In this document: positions 61,717 through 64,000 of the stretch, piece by piece
How the letters are laid out: the number at the start of each line of letters is the position of its first letter
How positions within the stretch are numbered: the first letter of the stretch is position 1
Origin: Gaiellaceae bacterium
Lineage (GTDB): Bacteria; Actinomycetota; Thermoleophilia; Gaiellales; Gaiellaceae
Assembly (NCBI GenBank): GCA_026002995.1
Contig: BPGK01000001.1
Span: forward strand, 1,302,001-1,366,000
Reading direction: 5' to 3'
Length of the DNA: 64,000 bases
Program-made: the position numbers and the translations under genes
The notes under the pieces: model-generated
The model's database searches: none
Told to the model about the DNA's origin: nothing
What the model saw: the letters and a program-made list of their open reading frames with translations, nothing else

Positions 61717-62994
61717 GTGCGCGTCGCCGTCTTCGGCGCCGGCTACGTCGGCCTCGTGACCGGGGCGTGCTTCGCCGATCTCGGGCACGAGGTCGTCGTC
61801 CGCGATGTCGACGAGCGCAAGATCGACGCGCTCAGGCGCGGCGAGGTGCCGATCCACGAGCCCGGGCTCGACGAGGTCATCGCCCGCGCGGGAGACAGGC
61901 TCCGCTTCACGACCGAGGTGGAGGAGGCGATTGCCGACGCGGAGGTCGTCTACATCGCAGTCGGGACGCCGTCGACCTACTCGGGCGACGCGGACCTGTC
62001 CGCGGTCTGGACGGTCGTGGACGAGCTCCCGCGGATCGAGCGCCGCATCGTCCTCGCGATGAAGAGCACCGTCCCCGTCGGCACCGGGCGCGTGATCCGC
62101 GACCGCCTCGACGCGCGAGGCCTCCGGAACGTCGGGTACGTCTCGAACCCCGAGTTCACGGCGGAGGGCACGGCCGTCCGGGACTTCATGCAGCCCGATC
62201 GGATCGTCGTCGGCGCCTTCGATCCGCTCGACGCGGACGCGATCGCCGAGCTGCACGCGCGGATCGACGCGCCCTTCCTGCGCTGCGACGTCGCTTCCGC
62301 GGAGATGATCAAGCTCGCGGCCAACGCGGCCCTCGTCACCCGGATCTCGTTCATCAACGAGATTGCGAACGTCTGCGAGGCCACGGGCGCCGACGTCCAG
62401 GTCGTCGCCGAAGGCATCGGGCTCGACCGCCGGATCGGGCCCGCCTTCCTGCGTGCGGGGATCGGGTTCGGTGGGAGCTGCTTCCCGAAGGACTCGCTCG
62501 CGCTCAAGCAGCTCGCGGCGAACTCCGGTTACCACTTCCAACTCCTGAACGCCGTCATCGAGGTCAACGAGCTCCAGAAGCGCCGAGTGGTCGGGAAGCT
62601 CGAGCGCATGCTCGGCTCCCTCCGCGGCGCGACCATCGCGCTGCTCGGCCTCGCGTTCAAGCCAGGTACCGACGACATGCGGGAGGCGCCGAGCCTCGTG
62701 CTCGCCGGACGCCTGCTCGCCGAGGGAGCGCACGTGAGAGCGTGGGACCCGGTCGCGGACGGCTCTCGCTACCTGGAGGGGGTCGAGATCGCGCCCACCG
62801 CGCTCGCTGCGCTCGAGGGGGCGGACGCGGCGGTCGTCGTGACCGAGTGGCCCGAGATCGCCGAGCTCGACTGGGGCGAGGTGGCGAAGCGGATGGCGCG
62901 GCCTGTCGTCGTGGACGGGAGGAACCTCCTCGATCCCGCTGCGATGCGCGCCGCAGGGTTCGAGTACGAGGGGATCGGGCGCGCGGCCGAATGA
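61717..62994 (+). CDS. ugd: UDP-glucose 6-dehydrogenase
   Basis: The 425-residue enzyme makes UDP-glucuronate. The N-terminal NAD motif is FGAGYVGLVTGACFADLGHE, with IAVGTP and MKSTVPVGTG following. Conserved Lys199 and Asn203 lie in EMIKLAANA, catalytic Cys255 in GFGGSCFPKD, and the C-terminal domain has LAFKPGTDDMREAP. All active-site residues are present. GTG start lies 5 nt after the LCP gene stop, and it overlaps the following nucleotidyltransferase gene by 4 nt, forming an envelope-polysaccharide operon. Confidence 0.96.
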   Translation: MRVAVFGAGYVGLVTGACFADLGHEVVVRDVDERKIDALRRGEVPIHEPGLDEVIARAGDRLRFTTEVEEAIADAEVVYIAVGTPSTYSGDADLSAVWTVVDELPRIERRIVLAMKSTVPVGTGRVIRDRLDARGLRNVGYVSNPEFTAEGTAVRDFMQPDRIVVGAFDPLDADAIAELHARIDAPFLRCDVASAEMIKLAANAALVTRISFINEIANVCEATGADVQVVAEGIGLDRRIGPAFLRAGIGFGGSCFPKDSLALKQLAANSGYHFQLLNAVIEVNELQKRRVVGKLERMLGSLRGATIALLGLAFKPGTDDMREAPSLVLAGRLLAEGAHVRAWDPVADGSRYLEGVEIAPTALAALEGADAAVVVTEWPEIAELDWGEVAKRMARPVVVDGRNLLDPAAMRAAGFEYEGIGRAAE

Positions 62995-64000
62995 GTCTTC
63001 CCGCGGTCATCCTCGTCGGCGGGCAGGGCACGCGGCTGCGGCCGCTGACCGATCGCACGCGGAAGGACATGCTCCCCCTCGTCGACCGTCCCCTGCTCGC
63101 GTACACCTTCGAGCACCTCGCTCGCTACGGCGTCCGCCGGGCGATCGTCTCGTGCGGCTACCTCCCGCACCAGGTACGCGAGACCTTCGGCGACGCGTAC
63201 GGCGACCTCGCTCTCGAGTACGCGGTCGAGCCGGAGCCGCTCGGGACGGGTGGGGCGATCGGATTCGCGGGACGGCGGCTCGACGAGACGTTCTTCGCGC
63301 TGAACGGCGACTCGCTTCGCGAGGCCGATCTCGGCGAGCTCGTCCGCTTCCATCGCTCCACGGGCGCGAAGGCGACGATCCTCCTCACGCCCGTGGCCGA
63401 TCCGAGCCGGTACGGGCTCGTGCGTCTCGCCGCCGACGGGCGGGTCGTCTCCTTCCTCGAGAAGCCCCGACCCGAGGAGATCGACACCGACCTCATCAAT
63501 GCGGGCCTGTACGTCCTCGAGCCCGAGGTGCTCGAGCTCGTGCCCGAGGGACGGCCGGTCTCGATCGAGCGTGAGGTCTTCCCGCAGCTCGCCGCCGAGG
63601 GGTCGGTGTTCGGGATCGCCCTCCCCGGCTACTGGCTCGACGTCGGCACGCCCGAGTCGTACCTGCAAGCGCACCGGGACGTCCTCGAGCGGACGTTCGA
63701 GACCGAGGTCGGCAAGGCGCTCGGCGCCGACTTCACGCTCGTCGATCCCGAGGCGGACGTGCACCCGGAGGCCCGGCTCGTACCGCCGGTGTACGTCGGC
63801 CCCGGCGCCGTCCTCGCAGCCCGCTGCCGCGTCGGCAGTCTCGCGGTCGTCGGCTCCGGGTCGCGGGTCGGTGTCGGTGCGGTTGTGGAGAACGCCGTTG
63901 TCGGCTCGCAGGCGGAGATCGGGGAGGAGTCCGTCGTCGTCGGCTCGATCGTCGGGGCCGGCGCCGCCCTCGGCCCCGAGTGCGAGGTGCGGAACCTCGC
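62991..64000 (+). CDS. Sugar-1-phosphate nucleotidyltransferase with left-handed beta-helix (partial, runs off window)
   Basis: The gene starts at ATG 62991, overlapping the ugd stop (ATGA), and remains open to the end of the window (336 codons). The N terminus reads AVILVGGQGTRLRPLTDRTR, the nucleotide-binding loop of glucose-1-phosphate or mannose-1-phosphate nucleotidyltransferases, with ALNGDSL and FLEKP motifs and YWLDVGTPESYLQAH. From about residue 250 hexapeptide repeats begin (VYVGPGAVLAARCRVG and later), forming a left-handed beta helix. The specific nucleotide and sugar cannot be decided. Together with ugd it would provide activated sugars. Confidence 0.9.
   Translation, partial: MSLPAVILVGGQGTRLRPLTDRTRKDMLPLVDRPLLAYTFEHLARYGVRRAIVSCGYLPHQVRETFGDAYGDLALEYAVEPEPLGTGGAIGFAGRRLDETFFALNGDSLREADLGELVRFHRSTGAKATILLTPVADPSRYGLVRLAADGRVVSFLEKPRPEEIDTDLINAGLYVLEPEVLELVPEGRPVSIEREVFPQLAAEGSVFGIALPGYWLDVGTPESYLQAHRDVLERTFETEVGKALGADFTLVDPEADVHPEARLVPPVYVGPGAVLAARCRVGSLAVVGSGSRVGVGAVVENAVVGSQAEIGEESVVVGSIVGAGAALGPECEVRNL

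Overview
The window is about 70% G+C and densely packed. It looks like a chromosomal segment of a high-GC actinobacterium, plausibly of the Thermoleophilia (Gaiellales/Solirubrobacterales) type. That placement is inferred from GC content, many GTG/TTG starts, class II DAHP synthase, AtpZ/AtpI-headed ATP synthase genes and many leaderless promoters; no database search was possible. There is no prophage, CRISPR array or intact transposase. Most of the content is housekeeping.

Layout. 1-2.66 kb: gltB 3' end, then convergent aroG-tyrA (aromatic amino acids). 2.7-4.96 kb: a decayed patch around a tRNA-Val(GAC), with an F510_1955-type glycosylhydrolase gene broken by one in-frame stop. 4.97-6.84 kb: a two-gene ATP-grasp plus deacetylase-like cassette. 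6.9-12.2 kb: a secreted beta-sandwich protein, a large subtilase and an LD-carboxypeptidase. 12.1-14.2 kb: a YihY-type membrane protein and a one-domain voltage-gated cation channel. 14.2-18.2 kb: thrS, infC-rpmI-rplT and a SpoU rRNA methyltransferase, ending in a tandem duplication that carries a palindrome. 18.4-21.6 kb: DUF2207 and LemA proteins and a methyltransferase.

21.7-27.1 kb holds atpZ-atpI-atpBEFHAG. Then 12.9 kb of other genes follow before atpD-atpC at 40.1-41.9 kb: a MoxR/DUF58/von Willebrand-A (Bat-like) cluster, a peptide ABC transporter, and a zinc-finger anti-sigma-like protein. The F1Fo ATP synthase is therefore encoded by two separated blocks. 42.6-46.4 kb: metH behind a pseudoknot leader that resembles the SAM-II/SAM-V riboswitch fold. 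46.4-51.9 kb: an MFS transporter, pheST and a tandem cupredoxin. 52.1-58.6 kb: a 2-oxoacid dehydrogenase complex (E1alpha, E1beta, E2, a GNAT enzyme, E3). 58.6-64 kb: HisC-like aminotransferase, LytR-CpsA-Psr protein, UDP-glucose dehydrogenase and a sugar nucleotidyltransferase cut by the window end, probably for cell-envelope glycopolymers.

A recurring regulatory theme is a TANNNT -10 hexamer placed 6-9 nt before a start codon that has no Shine-Dalgarno sequence, which is the signature of leaderless mRNAs. Candidates most worth a second look are the metH leader, the shared -10 box between pdhA and its divergent neighbour, the infC/rpmI overlap, the repeat-tailed rRNA methyltransferase, the unusual selectivity filter of the ion channel, and the split ATP synthase.
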